This document shows, in pieces, positions 22,862 through 31,558 of a stretch of 64,000 bases of DNA. The DNA comes from Streptomyces sp. ITFR-21. GTDB taxonomy: Bacteria; Actinomycetota; Actinomycetes; Streptomycetales; Streptomycetaceae. Where the stretch lies: contig NZ_CP134605.1 in assembly GCF_031844685.1 (NCBI RefSeq), positions 1,893,501 to 1,957,500 of the forward strand, given 5' to 3'. Every line of letters begins with the position of its first letter. The stretch's first letter is position 1. The position numbers and the translations under genes were made by a program. The notes under the pieces were generated by a model. It was not told the DNA's origin and ran no database searches. It worked only from the letters and a program-made list of their open reading frames with translations.

Positions 22862-25174
22862 TTGAGGAACCCCACCAGCCCGCAACTGCGCCGGGCCGCC
22901 GAGCGCCGGGCCTTCGGCGGCCTGGACACGCTCCGTGACCGGCGGCCGATGACGGTGGCCGGGGTCGGCGGCCAGTACACCGTCGCGCTGTCGCTGGACG
23001 CCGAGTCGCGCGGGTACAGCCACAGCGCGGTCGCGTACCGGTGCGTCGCCGCGATCGCCGACAACGGGTCGTCGGTGCCGCTCGCGGTGCGCCGGCCGGA
23101 CGGCTCCGTGATCGCCGGGCACCCGATCATGCAGCTGTTCAACAAGACCCCGAACCCGCAGATGAGCGCAAGGGTCCTCAAGTCGATCGTGCTTCAGCAG
23201 ATGGAATTGGCCGGGCAGTCCTTCGTGTGGCTGGACCGCGGAGAGACCGGCCTCGGGGAGCCGACCGAGGCGCACGTCCTGTTCGACAGCGTGCAGGTCA
23301 TGGTCGACAAGCCGATTCAGGACCGGCCGACGACGGCCAACGTGATCGGCTTCATCATCAACCGGGCTGACGGCGCCCGGGTGCCGGTGCTGCCCGAAGA
23401 GATGCTCTGGCTCCGCTACCCCCACCCCTTCGACCCGCTCGGCGCGCTCGCCCCGTGGAAGGCCGCCCGGCACGCCGTGGACATGGACGCCTACGCCCGC
23501 GAGTGGCAGCGCTCCAGCTACAAGAACGGCGCCGCACCCAGCGGCGTGGTGTACCTCGGCGAGATGGATAACGAGACGCTGGCCGCTGCACGTGCGGCGT
23601 GGCGCTCCGGCGTGCAGGGCCCCGAGAACGCGGGCAAGAACCTTCTCATCTCCAGCCCGCCAGGCGGCAAAACCCCCGCGTCGTACTCCCGGGTCACGCT
23701 GACGCCGGAGGAGATGGACTACCTGGAGTCCAGGGTCGCCAACCGGGAGGAAGTCGAGCTCGCCTTCGGCGTCCCGCACGACTACCTGTCCGGCGGCACG
23801 ACGTACGAGAACCGCACGGCGGCGAAGACCACGTTGTGGAGCGACACGATCGTCACCAAGCTGGAGATCATCGGCAGCGAGATCGACCGCGTGCTCCTCC
23901 CCAGCGACAGCGAGGAGGCCGAGTTCGACCTCAGCGGCGTCGACGCCTTGCAGGACAGCCAGGACGCCAAGGCGTCCCGGGCGCGGATCGCGGTCTACGC
24001 GGACATCGCGATGATCGACGAGGCCCGCGCTGACCTGGGGTACGACCCGCTGCCGAACGGCCTCGGGCAGCACACCCTCACCCCGTACCGGGCGCAGTTC
24101 GCCCCGGTATCCGGATCTGCGCCCGTCGGCGCCGACGCGGCCGGGCAGGCATTCGCGGACCTGTCGGCCGTCGTCGAGCGCCTCGACGGCCTCGACGGCG
24201 ACGAGCTGGTCCGCACCCTCCAGTCCATCGAGGCCACCCTCGCCCGCGGGCGGCAGATCATCGACGCAACTGCCAGGCCCGCGCTGCCCCGGGCCGCCGA
24301 GCGCCGGGGCCCGTCGCTGGCGGACATCAACCAGGCGTACGACGCCCTGGAGGCCACCGGCCGGGCCGCGGTCCGGGCACTGGCCCGGGAGCAGCGCGAG
24401 CGGGTGCTACGCGACTTCGACCGGCTCATGAAGAAGCCCGAGCGGTCCGTGCAGTGGCTCGGCGAAGTCCGCGACAGCGCGGCCGCCCTGGCCCGGGAGC
24501 AGACCCTCACCCTCGCCGTGCCGGACCTCGACGCCGTACCGGCCACCGCAGTCACCGGCCTGTCGGTGGCATCCGGCCCGGACGGCTGGGAGGAACGCAT
24601 CGGGCTGAGGGACCTTTTCGACGGCGCCTACTGGCGGAAGCGCACCGCGGCGCTGCTCGCCCCGTTCGTCCGGTCGGCGGCGAAGCGCGGCGGCACATCG
24701 ATCACCGCCAGCTTCGACCTGGACGAGCCGGCCGTGAGCGACTTCCTCGCCGAGCGTGTCGCCGAGCTGGCCGGCCAGGTCACGGCGACCACGGAGGCGG
24801 TGCTGCGGGCGAGGGTGCTGGAGCACGGTGTAGCGGCTGGCGAGTCGGTGCCGGAGCTGCGGGCGCGGTTGCAGTCGGTGTTCGCGGACCTGTCGGACTA
24901 CCGGGCGACGATGATCGCGCGCACGGAGACCGTGGGCGCCTACAGCGCGGCGGCGCAGCAAGCCGCGCTGGACGCGGGCGCGGTCCGGAAGACGTGGTTG
25001 GCGACGGACGACAAGCGGACCCGGCGGACGCACCGGGCCGCGTCGGGGCACAGCGTGCCGCTCAACAAGAAGTTCCAGCTTACGCAGTCGCGGTGGCCGG
25101 GGGATCCGGTCGCGCCCGCGAACCAGTCGATCAACTGCCGCTGCTGCTTGACGTTCCAGTTCGAGGAGGACTGA
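22862..25174 (+). CDS. Portal protein fused to MuF-type head morphogenesis domain
   Basis: 770 residues from TTG 22862, with AGGAGG upstream. Residues 1-400 match HK97-type portals: AVAYRCVAAIADNGSSVPLAV, VLKSIVLQQMELAGQSFVWL, VLPEEMLWLRYPHPFDPLG and LAFGVPHDYLSGG. After a variable linker the C-terminal 250 residues are a MuF/SPP1 gp7-like domain: RATMIARTETVGAYSAAAQQAAL, WLATDDKRTRRTHRAASGHSVPL and NQSINCRCCLTF, with the terminal His/Cys set. It forms the dodecameric DNA gateway with a built-in minor head protein. These are separate genes in many phages; the fusion is known but less common. Confidence 0.9.
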   Translation: MRNPTSPQLRRAAERRAFGGLDTLRDRRPMTVAGVGGQYTVALSLDAESRGYSHSAVAYRCVAAIADNGSSVPLAVRRPDGSVIAGHPIMQLFNKTPNPQMSARVLKSIVLQQMELAGQSFVWLDRGETGLGEPTEAHVLFDSVQVMVDKPIQDRPTTANVIGFIINRADGARVPVLPEEMLWLRYPHPFDPLGALAPWKAARHAVDMDAYAREWQRSSYKNGAAPSGVVYLGEMDNETLAAARAAWRSGVQGPENAGKNLLISSPPGGKTPASYSRVTLTPEEMDYLESRVANREEVELAFGVPHDYLSGGTTYENRTAAKTTLWSDTIVTKLEIIGSEIDRVLLPSDSEEAEFDLSGVDALQDSQDAKASRARIAVYADIAMIDEARADLGYDPLPNGLGQHTLTPYRAQFAPVSGSAPVGADAAGQAFADLSAVVERLDGLDGDELVRTLQSIEATLARGRQIIDATARPALPRAAERRGPSLADINQAYDALEATGRAAVRALAREQRERVLRDFDRLMKKPERSVQWLGEVRDSAAALAREQTLTLAVPDLDAVPATAVTGLSVASGPDGWEERIGLRDLFDGAYWRKRTAALLAPFVRSAAKRGGTSITASFDLDEPAVSDFLAERVAELAGQVTATTEAVLRARVLEHGVAAGESVPELRARLQSVFADLSDYRATMIARTETVGAYSAAAQQAALDAGAVRKTWLATDDKRTRRTHRAASGHSVPLNKKFQLTQSRWPGDPVAPANQSINCRCCLTFQFEED

Positions 25175-25177
25175 CCC

Positions 25178-25375
25178 ATGGACCGAGCCGACGCCGCTGC
25201 CCTGCGAGCGGCCATCACCGCGCTGCCCGCTCGCTGCCGCTACCACGGCGACAACACCGAGCCGTCCGAGTCGCTGATCCACCGAGAAGCGTGCTGCGAC
25301 ACCGGCATCCCGGCGCAGCGCCGGAAGCACGCCGAGGCTATTCTCGCGCGGCTCGCCGGGGAGGTGCGGGTCTGA
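25178..25375 (+). CDS. Small hypothetical protein
   Basis: 65 residues starting MDRADAAALRAAITALPARC. Four Cys/His-type residues (CRYHGDN, REACCDTG) might bind a metal. Lies between portal and protease genes; stop overlaps the next ATG. No function assigned. Confidence 0.65.
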   Translation: MDRADAAALRAAITALPARCRYHGDNTEPSESLIHREACCDTGIPAQRRKHAEAILARLAGEVRV

Positions 25376-25731
25376 TGGCCACGCTGTTGCGCGGTGAACT
25401 GCGTGAGGTCCGCGTGATCCTCCAGCCCGCCGCCTACGCCCAGTACCGGGGTGCGTACTGCCCGCCCGGTGTGCCGTTCGCGGAGGTCCGCCGGGGCCCG
25501 CTCGACGGCCACAGCCAGTGGACGGTGACGGCCGACGCCGACGGCGAAATCCCCAAGGTCATGTCGTTCGACGGCGGCCGGTTCGCGTACGAGTACGACG
25601 GCCGCGACCAGCAGGGCCGCGCCGTCTACCGGTACGCCCCGAACCTCAGCCCGGCGCACCGGGGAATCATGGACGGCGTCGCCGAGGTCTACGCCCAGCA
25701 CGCCCGCAACCAGGCCGCAGGAGGCCAGTGA
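25375..25731 (+). CDS. Hypothetical head-region protein
   Basis: 118 residues starting MATLLRGELREVRVILQPA. Mostly beta with aromatic and Gly residues (GQWTVTADADGEIPKVMSFDGG-type stretches) and a helical C-terminus. Coupled to both neighbours by TGATG overlaps within the head gene cluster. Family not recognised. Confidence 0.7.
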   Translation: MATLLRGELREVRVILQPAAYAQYRGAYCPPGVPFAEVRRGPLDGHSQWTVTADADGEIPKVMSFDGGRFAYEYDGRDQQGRAVYRYAPNLSPAHRGIMDGVAEVYAQHARNQAAGGQ

Positions 25732-26396
25732 TGGACCTGGAGTTCCGCTCCCTTGACGACGTGCAGTGGCGCGTCGACCCCGGCGACGAAGGCACCTTCG
25801 AAGGCGTCGCCTGCCGCTTCAACGTCGTCGACTCCTACGGCACAACGTTCCACCCCAACGCCTTCAAGAAGGGCGGCCTGCGCGGCTCGTACGCCCTGCT
25901 GTTCATGCACGACCCGTACCAGCCCGTCGGCACCTTCACCGCCGAGGAGCGCACCGACCACCTGTGGATCTCCGGACGGTACGACGACACGCAGGCCGGC
26001 CAGGACGCCCGGACCATGGCCCGCTCCGGCAGCGCGAGTGAGCTGTCGGTGGGGTTCGTGCGGACCGACATCCCCAAGTGGGACAAGGTCAAGGAACTTT
26101 CGGAGGAGGATCAGAAGGAGCTGTTCGCGAACATTCGCGCGGTGCGGTTGGTGGAGACCAGCCAGATCACTGCCCGGATGGCGGCGGTGCCCGGCTCGAA
26201 GCTGAAGACGGTGCGGCACACCCTCGGTGATCTGTACGCCGAGGCCGGTGAGCCGACTCTCGCTGACCGCCTCGCTGAGCAGGAGCAGCAGCGGGCGGCG
26301 GCCGGGGAAGAGCAGCGGGGGGCGCGGATGCGGGCTGCGGCCCGGCTCCGGCTGACCGCCGCGGGCCCGGCTCCGGCCGCCCCCGGGCGTGCTTGA
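25731..26396 (+). CDS. Prohead protease, HK97 type
   Basis: 221 residues. Serine-protease segments of the family are visible: GTFEGVACRFNVVDSYGTTF (family motif around the first strand), YALLFMHDPYQPVGTF with the His, and ARSGSASELSVGFVRTD with the SxLSVGF catalytic Ser region. It processes the capsid N-terminal scaffold during head maturation. The C-terminal 50 residues are charged, Gln/Ala-rich and may act as scaffold. Gene order (portal, protease, capsid) supports the call. The late-promoter-like box overlaps its stop codon. Confidence 0.88.
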   Translation: MDLEFRSLDDVQWRVDPGDEGTFEGVACRFNVVDSYGTTFHPNAFKKGGLRGSYALLFMHDPYQPVGTFTAEERTDHLWISGRYDDTQAGQDARTMARSGSASELSVGFVRTDIPKWDKVKELSEEDQKELFANIRAVRLVETSQITARMAAVPGSKLKTVRHTLGDLYAEAGEPTLADRLAEQEQQRAAAGEEQRGARMRAAARLRLTAAGPAPAAPGRA

Positions 26397-26438
26397 CAGC
26401 ACCCAACGCCGCGCCCGTCCCGATGTGATCTACTCTCC
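26389..26438 (+). promoter_or_regulatory. Putative late promoter before the capsid gene
   Basis: GTGCTTGACAGCACCCA (26389-26405) repeats the box before terS exactly, and TCTACTCTCC (26429-26438) matches the second element in 9 of 10 bases. The capsid gene starts 131 bp further on, leaving an unusually long leader for this compact genome. It would give extra capsid transcription. Confidence 0.6.
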
Positions 26439-26569
26439 GACCATCCGGGCCACCCGCACCGGACGTGAAAGCCGCGGGCATGCCGGGCGCGATCCACCGG
26501 CCGTGAAAGACGGACGCAGACACCCAGACATGGGCGGCTGCGAGCCGTCCACGGACCGAGAGGACCGGC

Positions 26570-27880
26570 ATGAGCACCAGCCGCGCACTCGGCTACCGCA
26601 AGGGACGCGCCTCTCGCGGCGAGGACCCCCGCAAGCGGTACCCGATCTACCCCATCCGGGGCGCCGCCCCGACGCTGACCGAGCAGCGCGACGAGGTCAT
26701 GCGCCTCCTCGCCGACGACGGCTACGACGGCGACCTCACCGAACTCTTGCAGCGGGCCGAGGCCATCACCGGCCAGATCGAGCTTGCGCAGCAGCGCGAC
26801 GCCCGGCTCCGCGCGCTCCAGGGCGCGCTTCCCCCGGGTGACCCGCAGCCCACTCCCGGGCAGCGCCGCGACATCCCCGGCCAGCAGCCCGGCGACACCC
26901 CGCAGGACCCGGTGTCCGTCGCTGAGGCGTTCGTCCGCTCCAAGGCCCTGGAGAACTTCCGGGCCAACGGCAAGCAGGGCAAGTTCGCCGTCGAGCACCG
27001 CGCGGCCCCGGCTGGCACCGTCACCACCGGGACGCTGCTGCCGCAGAACAACCGGATTCCGGGGATCATCCCGCAGAACCCTGACTTCCCGCTGCTCATC
27101 GCGAACCTCCTCGACAGGCAGACCAGCGACGGCACGACCCTGGAGTACATGCGGGACACGTCCGGCCCGCAGTCGACGTGGAACGCCGCTGCGGTCGTCG
27201 CCGAGGGCGCGACCAAGCCGCAGTCGGGCCCGTTCACGTTCGACCTGATCAGCACCAGCCTCAAGACCGTCGCCCACTGGGTGCCGATCACCCGGCAGGC
27301 CGCGGACGACGACTCGCAGCTCATGGGCTACATCAACGGGCGCCTCACCTACGGCCTCGATTTCAAGCTGGACCGGGAGATCCTGACCGGCAACGGGTCG
27401 ACGCAGATGCAGGGCATCCTCACCACCGCGGGCATCGGCGCGTACCAGCCGCCGGTCGGCAACACCGACTCCAAGCTGATCACGATCCGCAAGGCCAAGA
27501 CGCAGGGCGAGTTGGCGCTGTACCCGCCGGACGCCGTCGTCCTCAACCCGCTCGACTGGCAGGACGTCGAGCTGGACCAGGACGGCACCGGCCAGTTCCG
27601 GGTCATCACCGACATCACCGGAGGCAGCGCCCCCACCCGCATCTGGGGTCTGACCGTCGTGTCGTCCGTGGCGATGGCGGCCGGCACGGCGCTCCTCGGC
27701 GGCTACCGGATGGGCGCCACCCTGTGGGAGCGGCAGGGCGTCACGATCCTGATGACGGACTCCCACGCGGACTACTTCACCGCGAACACCTTGGTGATCC
27801 TCGCGGAGCGCCGGGCGAACGTGGCGGTGCACACACCCGCCGCGTTCGTGAAGATCACTTTCGCGGCGGCGACGTCCTGA
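26570..27880 (+). CDS. Major capsid protein, HK97 fold
   Basis: 436 residues. N-terminal scaffold (delta) region of about 100-120 residues with coiled-coil character (LTEQRDEVMRLLADDG and LLQRAEAITGQIELAQQRD). The mature domain then has typical capsid phrases: TVTTGTLLPQNNRIPGIIP, VAHWVPITRQAADDDSQLMGYING, YGLDFKLDREILTGNG, DAVVLNPLDWQDVELDQD and VNVAVHTPAAFVKITFAAA. The upstream protease should remove the delta region. ATG 26570 has AGAGGA upstream. Confidence 0.92.
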   Translation: MSTSRALGYRKGRASRGEDPRKRYPIYPIRGAAPTLTEQRDEVMRLLADDGYDGDLTELLQRAEAITGQIELAQQRDARLRALQGALPPGDPQPTPGQRRDIPGQQPGDTPQDPVSVAEAFVRSKALENFRANGKQGKFAVEHRAAPAGTVTTGTLLPQNNRIPGIIPQNPDFPLLIANLLDRQTSDGTTLEYMRDTSGPQSTWNAAAVVAEGATKPQSGPFTFDLISTSLKTVAHWVPITRQAADDDSQLMGYINGRLTYGLDFKLDREILTGNGSTQMQGILTTAGIGAYQPPVGNTDSKLITIRKAKTQGELALYPPDAVVLNPLDWQDVELDQDGTGQFRVITDITGGSAPTRIWGLTVVSSVAMAAGTALLGGYRMGATLWERQGVTILMTDSHADYFTANTLVILAERRANVAVHTPAAFVKITFAAATS

Positions 27881-28110
27881 TGGCCACCGCCCCCATGCAG
27901 GTGAGCCTGGTCAAGGGAGGAACGAAGCTCCCCGGTCAGGACACCCTCACGCTCCAGGTGCTGGGAACCGCCCCGGCTCTCCTCGACGGCACCACGAAGC
28001 CCGTCGTCAACAACTCCGCCGTGCCCTTCGCGGATCTCACCGCGGCGGCCAACGCCTACAACTCGCTCCTCGCCGCGCTCCGTACGCGCGGCGTCATCGG
28101 AGGTGCCTGA
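27880..28110 (+). CDS. Small head protein (possible decoration protein)
   Basis: 76 residues starting MATAPMQVSLVKGGTKLPGQ. Coupled to the capsid gene by TGATG overlap. Beta-strand rich first half, then helix LTAAANAYNSLLAALRTRG. Position suggests a capsid-associated or decoration protein; sequence alone does not show it. Confidence 0.65.
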   Translation: MATAPMQVSLVKGGTKLPGQDTLTLQVLGTAPALLDGTTKPVVNNSAVPFADLTAAANAYNSLLAALRTRGVIGGA

Positions 28111-28112
28111 CC

Positions 28113-28427
28113 ATGGCCGACAGCCCGACCACCACCCCGCCGACCGAGCCGGAGAAGACCCCGCCGCCCGCCGCCGCGCCCGCGCCGCTGCCGCCGGCCA
28201 CCGTCCGCCCGCAGGAGTACGCGGCCGGCGCCGGCTGGGACGTGGGCCAGACCGCCCCCGAGGACGCCTTCCGGGCGCTCGACACCGCGGACTTCGCGAC
28301 GCCCACCGGCCCCGTAGTCCACCGGCACCCGGGCGGGTACGCCCGGCAGATCGTCGCCAAGGGCGCCGTCATCACCGAGGGCGTGCGCCGCGAGCTGGAC
28401 GCCGCCGACGAGAGCGCCGGGGCCTGA
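28113..28427 (+). CDS. Hypothetical head-tail region protein
   Basis: 104 residues. The first 45 are Pro/Thr/Ala-rich and disordered; the rest (GWDVGQTAPEDAFRALDTADFAT and HPGGYARQIVAKGAVITEGV) is a small fold. Lies between capsid and connector genes. Function unknown. Confidence 0.65.
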   Translation: MADSPTTTPPTEPEKTPPPAAAPAPLPPATVRPQEYAAGAGWDVGQTAPEDAFRALDTADFATPTGPVVHRHPGGYARQIVAKGAVITEGVRRELDAADESAGA

Positions 28428-28430
28428 CCG

Positions 28431-29111
28431 ATGCTCTGCACCGTGCAGCAGGCCAGAGACGCCGGCACCACCGGGACAGACCCGGAGGTAGCCGCGTGGA
28501 TCACCGCTGCCACGGAGCGCATTACCCGGTACACCTCGCAGCTCTTCGAGCCCACCACGGTGGCGGTGGTCGCGGACGTGGCGCCGGACGGATTGGTCAT
28601 CCTCCCGCGCCGCGTCCGCACAATCACCAGCGTCACTCCCCTCTGGCCTTGGGCCAGCGACCCGCCTGCGCTTCCCGCGTCGGCGTACCGCGTGTCCTCG
28701 TCGGCAGTGCTCGGCGCGGTGGACTCGGTCTGTATCGCGCTCGGCGGCTGGGACGACCTCGTGGTCGGTGCCGAGTCGTATAACGGTGGCTGGGGCAACC
28801 TGCTGGACGGATGCGGGCAGGTCACCGTCGCCGGGAGCTTCGGGTACGACAGTCCGCCGGCCACGGTCGTCACGGCGTGCGCGCTGCTGGCCGCCGACAT
28901 GCAGGCCAAGGCCGTCCCGTCCGACGCTGATGCGGCGGCCGGTGGCAGCGGCCTGGACGTGGACGACGAGGGCAACAACGTCCGCATCACCTCCGACAGC
29001 AGCGCGCAGGCCAGCGCCGCGCACCCTTCCTCTTCTACCGGTTCGGCGGCGGTGGACGCGCTGCTCGCGCCGCTCATCGGCGGCGGCCGGTTCGTGCTGG
29101 GGGGCATCTGA
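28431..29111 (+). CDS. Head-tail connector (gp6/adaptor-like)
   Basis: 226 residues starting MLCTVQQARDAGTTGTD. The opening VQQARDAG-(x)-PEVAAWITAATERITRYTSQLF is the helical start typical of gp6-like adaptors that bind the portal. The middle is beta-rich, followed by VVTACALLAADMQAKA. The C-terminus is Ser/Ala-rich. It would join portal and tail completion proteins. Confidence 0.75.
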   Translation: MLCTVQQARDAGTTGTDPEVAAWITAATERITRYTSQLFEPTTVAVVADVAPDGLVILPRRVRTITSVTPLWPWASDPPALPASAYRVSSSAVLGAVDSVCIALGGWDDLVVGAESYNGGWGNLLDGCGQVTVAGSFGYDSPPATVVTACALLAADMQAKAVPSDADAAAGGSGLDVDDEGNNVRITSDSSAQASAAHPSSSTGSAAVDALLAPLIGGGRFVLGGI

Positions 29112-29575
29112 TGGCGGTCCGTCCCGGCTCCGGCACCAGCGCCTCGGTGTCGCTGAACACCCGGCAGTACGAGAATGCGCTGCGGCGCGCGCTCGGGCAG
29201 CAGTCCGAGGACGTGCGGCGGGCGATCGTACAGACCGGCGTCGACGTGCAGAACGACGCGCGGCAGCGCTGCCCGGTCGACACCGGCCGCCTGCGGTCCA
29301 GCATCGTGCACCGCACTGACGGCTCCGGTCGGGTGACGGGCGTGGTCGTCGGCACGAACGTCAGCTATGCGGCTGATGTCGAGTACGGGACGGCGCCGCA
29401 CGTGATCGTGCCGGTGAACAAGAAGGCCCTCTACTGGCCCGGGGCGAGCCACCCGGTGTCGCGCGTCAACCACCCGGGCACTCGCGCGCAGCCGTTCATG
29501 CGGCCCGCGCTGGAGTTGGCGCCGATCTTCTTCTCGCGGAACATCGACCGCATCCGCGCCGGGCGGGGGCGCTGA
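29111..29575 (+). CDS. HK97 gp10-like neck/tail joining protein
   Basis: 154 residues. Characteristic run VDVQNDARQRCPVDTGRLRSSIVHR, then VVGTNVSYAADVEYGTAPHVIVP and GTRAQPFMRPALEL, which defines the gp10 family. Coupled to genes on both sides. Acts at the head-tail interface. Confidence 0.85.
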   Translation: MAVRPGSGTSASVSLNTRQYENALRRALGQQSEDVRRAIVQTGVDVQNDARQRCPVDTGRLRSSIVHRTDGSGRVTGVVVGTNVSYAADVEYGTAPHVIVPVNKKALYWPGASHPVSRVNHPGTRAQPFMRPALELAPIFFSRNIDRIRAGRGR

Positions 29576-30027
29576 TGGCGGCCACATCGAGCGGCGCGAT
29601 CAAGGCGTACCTCGAATCCCTCGCCTTCGGCGTGCCGGTCTTCCGCGACGGTCCCCGGCCCGGCCAGGGCATCCCGTACATCGTCGTCACCGAGGGCGTC
29701 TCCGCAGGGCTCGACGGCAGCGGGAACGGCGACTACGGCGACCCGCACGCCCCGCTCAACATCATCGAGCTGGTCACCGTCGACCTCGTCCAGCAGGCCC
29801 GCGTCAAGGCGTCCGGCGGCGGCACCAAGTCGGCTGAGCGGTACGGGCTCGCCGAGGCCATCGCGCACGCGCTGAACCACGCGACGCTACCCGCCCACCC
29901 CGCGAAGGTCACCGCGGTCCGGGTGCAGGACATCGACCGCATCCCCATCGCCGACAACACCGTCCGGCACGCCATCCACATCGCGATCCACCGCGAGCTG
30001 CTGCTCTCCGAGGTGATCCCCGCATGA
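29575..30027 (+). CDS. Tail terminator-like protein
   Basis: 150 residues starting MAATSSGAIKAYLESL. The fold pattern (N-terminal helix, GIPYIVVTEG, IIELVTVDLVQQARVK, C-terminal VRHAIHIAIHRELLL) and its place after gp10 and before the major tail protein fit a tail terminator/completion protein. No specific motif confirms it. Confidence 0.65.
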   Translation: MAATSSGAIKAYLESLAFGVPVFRDGPRPGQGIPYIVVTEGVSAGLDGSGNGDYGDPHAPLNIIELVTVDLVQQARVKASGGGTKSAERYGLAEAIAHALNHATLPAHPAKVTAVRVQDIDRIPIADNTVRHAIHIAIHRELLLSEVIPA

Positions 30028-30347
30028 CCACCCCTCCCCCGCCGGTGTTCACGCCGTTCAACCGCGACGAGGTCATCCGCTACCTCGGCCCGTTCTGGCC
30101 GCCCCGCAACAACAGGCCGAGCCTGACCCTCCCGCCGGACGCGACCGGAACGGACGGGGAGCCCTTCACCACCGGCGCCGTCGCGGTCTGGCCCGTGCCC
30201 GGCCGGCCGGGCCAGACGTGGTGGGCCGTTGACGGGTCCGTCCCCACGCAGCCGGCCGGTGCGCCCGATCAGGCGCTCGCCGACATGGTGCCCGGCTCGG
30301 TCCTCGTCGTGCCGCCGCCGGACAGCCCCCCGTTCCCGCCCAGCTGA
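30024..30347 (+). CDS. Hypothetical protein in tail operon
   Basis: 107 residues, Pro-rich (MTTPPPPVFTPFNRDEVIRY... DSPPFPPS). Overlaps the previous stop by 4 bp. Repeated Trp/Pro segments (FWPPRNNRP and GQTWWAVDG). No family recognised. Confidence 0.6.
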   Translation: MTTPPPPVFTPFNRDEVIRYLGPFWPPRNNRPSLTLPPDATGTDGEPFTTGAVAVWPVPGRPGQTWWAVDGSVPTQPAGAPDQALADMVPGSVLVVPPPDSPPFPPS

Positions 30348-30380
30348 GCCGGACCCCGGCACCAGAAAGGACACACCCCG

Positions 30381-30956
30381 ATGCCTCTCTCCCCTGTGAC
30401 GAAGCTCTACTCCGTGCAGGACTGCAAGATCTCCCCGCTGCTGACCGACCCGGCGGCCGGGGCCGCGACGTACGGCGACCCGATCGACGTGCCGGGTATC
30501 CAGACGATGGCGATCTCCGGGTCGATGGAGACGAAGGTCCTGCGCGGCGACAACATGAAGCTCGCCAGCAACAGCGCGCTGACGGATGTGAGCGTGCAGG
30601 TCACCCACGCCAAGCTGAGCGTCGCGGTCCTCGCGGCGATCCTCGGCGGCGCGTCGACCGCTGCGGGCACCACCCCGACCCAGACCCTCACCTGGGACCT
30701 GAGCAGCGACGATGCGACGCTGCCGCCCTTCAAGCTCGAAGGGATCACACCGCCGAACGGCGTCGACATCATCGGCGGCGACCTCCACTGGATCCTCCAC
30801 AAGTGCAGCCTCAGCGCCTTCCCCGACCTCGGGTTCGCGCAGGAGGACTTCCGCGTCGTGTCCTTCACCGCGGCGGCCGACCCGCTGATCTCCACCGGCA
30901 AATGGATCACCGCTGTCCTCCACGAGACCTACACCGCGATCGACGACGGCTCCTGA
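30381..30956 (+). CDS. Major tail protein
   Basis: 191 residues starting MPLSPVTKLYSVQDCKISPLL, with GAAAGGAC upstream. Shows the tail-tube pattern AISGSMETKVLRGDNMKLASNSALTD, a strand region ending GGDLHWILHKC, and FAQEDFRVVSFTAAAD. Beta-rich, single domain. Position directly before the tail assembly chaperones supports it. Confidence 0.85.
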   Translation: MPLSPVTKLYSVQDCKISPLLTDPAAGAATYGDPIDVPGIQTMAISGSMETKVLRGDNMKLASNSALTDVSVQVTHAKLSVAVLAAILGGASTAAGTTPTQTLTWDLSSDDATLPPFKLEGITPPNGVDIIGGDLHWILHKCSLSAFPDLGFAQEDFRVVSFTAAADPLISTGKWITAVLHETYTAIDDGS

Positions 30957-31042
30957 CCCCGTGCCGGGCGCGGCCCCCACCCCGCCCGGCACGGCCCCCT
31001 CCACCCGCAGGCCGAAGCCCGGCACTGACCCCGGAGACACCC

Positions 31043-31558
31043 ATGACCACCGCACCGCCCACCGCCCCCGGCCTCGCCCTCGCAGGCGACGGCCTCACCA
31101 TCAGCCTCACCGACGGCAGCGTCGTCCGGATCCGCTACAGCATGCGCAGCCTCGCCCTGCTGGAGGCGAAATTCGGTAGCGTCCAGGCCATCCAGACCGC
31201 CATGGACGCCACCGGCGCCGGCGCGGCTTTCGGCCCGATCATCGACCTCGTCGGGCCCGGCACCATCGGCGCCGGGGGTTTCGAGCCCCACATCCGCGAG
31301 CACCTCGACGCCAAGGGCACCCGCACCATTAGCTCCGTCACCTACCGGCGCAAGAGCGACGGCGTCGAGCTCGGCGAGCTGCTGAGCCCGGCCCTGATCA
31401 CCGAGTACGTCACCGCCATGGCGACCGGCATCACCGAGGGACTCGGCGGTGGCCAGGGAAACGACAACGCCCCGACGGCTGGGGCGACGGAGACGGTCCT
31501 TTCCCCTGGGCTGACCTCTACTACCTCGCCGTCGGCGCCCTCCACATCAGCCCCGTGA
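31043..31558 (+). CDS. Tail assembly chaperone, short form (gpG-like)
   Basis: 171 residues starting MTTAPPTAPGLALAG. Folded part (ITISLTDGSVVRIRYSMRSLALLEAKFGSVQAIQTAMDA) is typical of actinophage gpG-like chaperones, which coat the tape measure before tail-tube growth. After the slippery site the zero-frame tail is Ser/Thr-rich and short. A longer product arises by frameshifting. Confidence 0.85.
   Translation: MTTAPPTAPGLALAGDGLTISLTDGSVVRIRYSMRSLALLEAKFGSVQAIQTAMDATGAGAAFGPIIDLVGPGTIGAGGFEPHIREHLDAKGTRTISSVTYRRKSDGVELGELLSPALITEYVTAMATGITEGLGGGQGNDNAPTAGATETVLSPGLTSTTSPSAPSTSAP

Noticed and set aside
22178..24073. 631-codon minus-strand frame across terL and portal
   Set aside because: Low-complexity Arg/Val/Gly/Leu sequence antisense to two certain phage genes.
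26111..27832. 573-codon minus-strand frame across the capsid gene
   Set aside because: Antisense shadow of protease and capsid genes, no motif.
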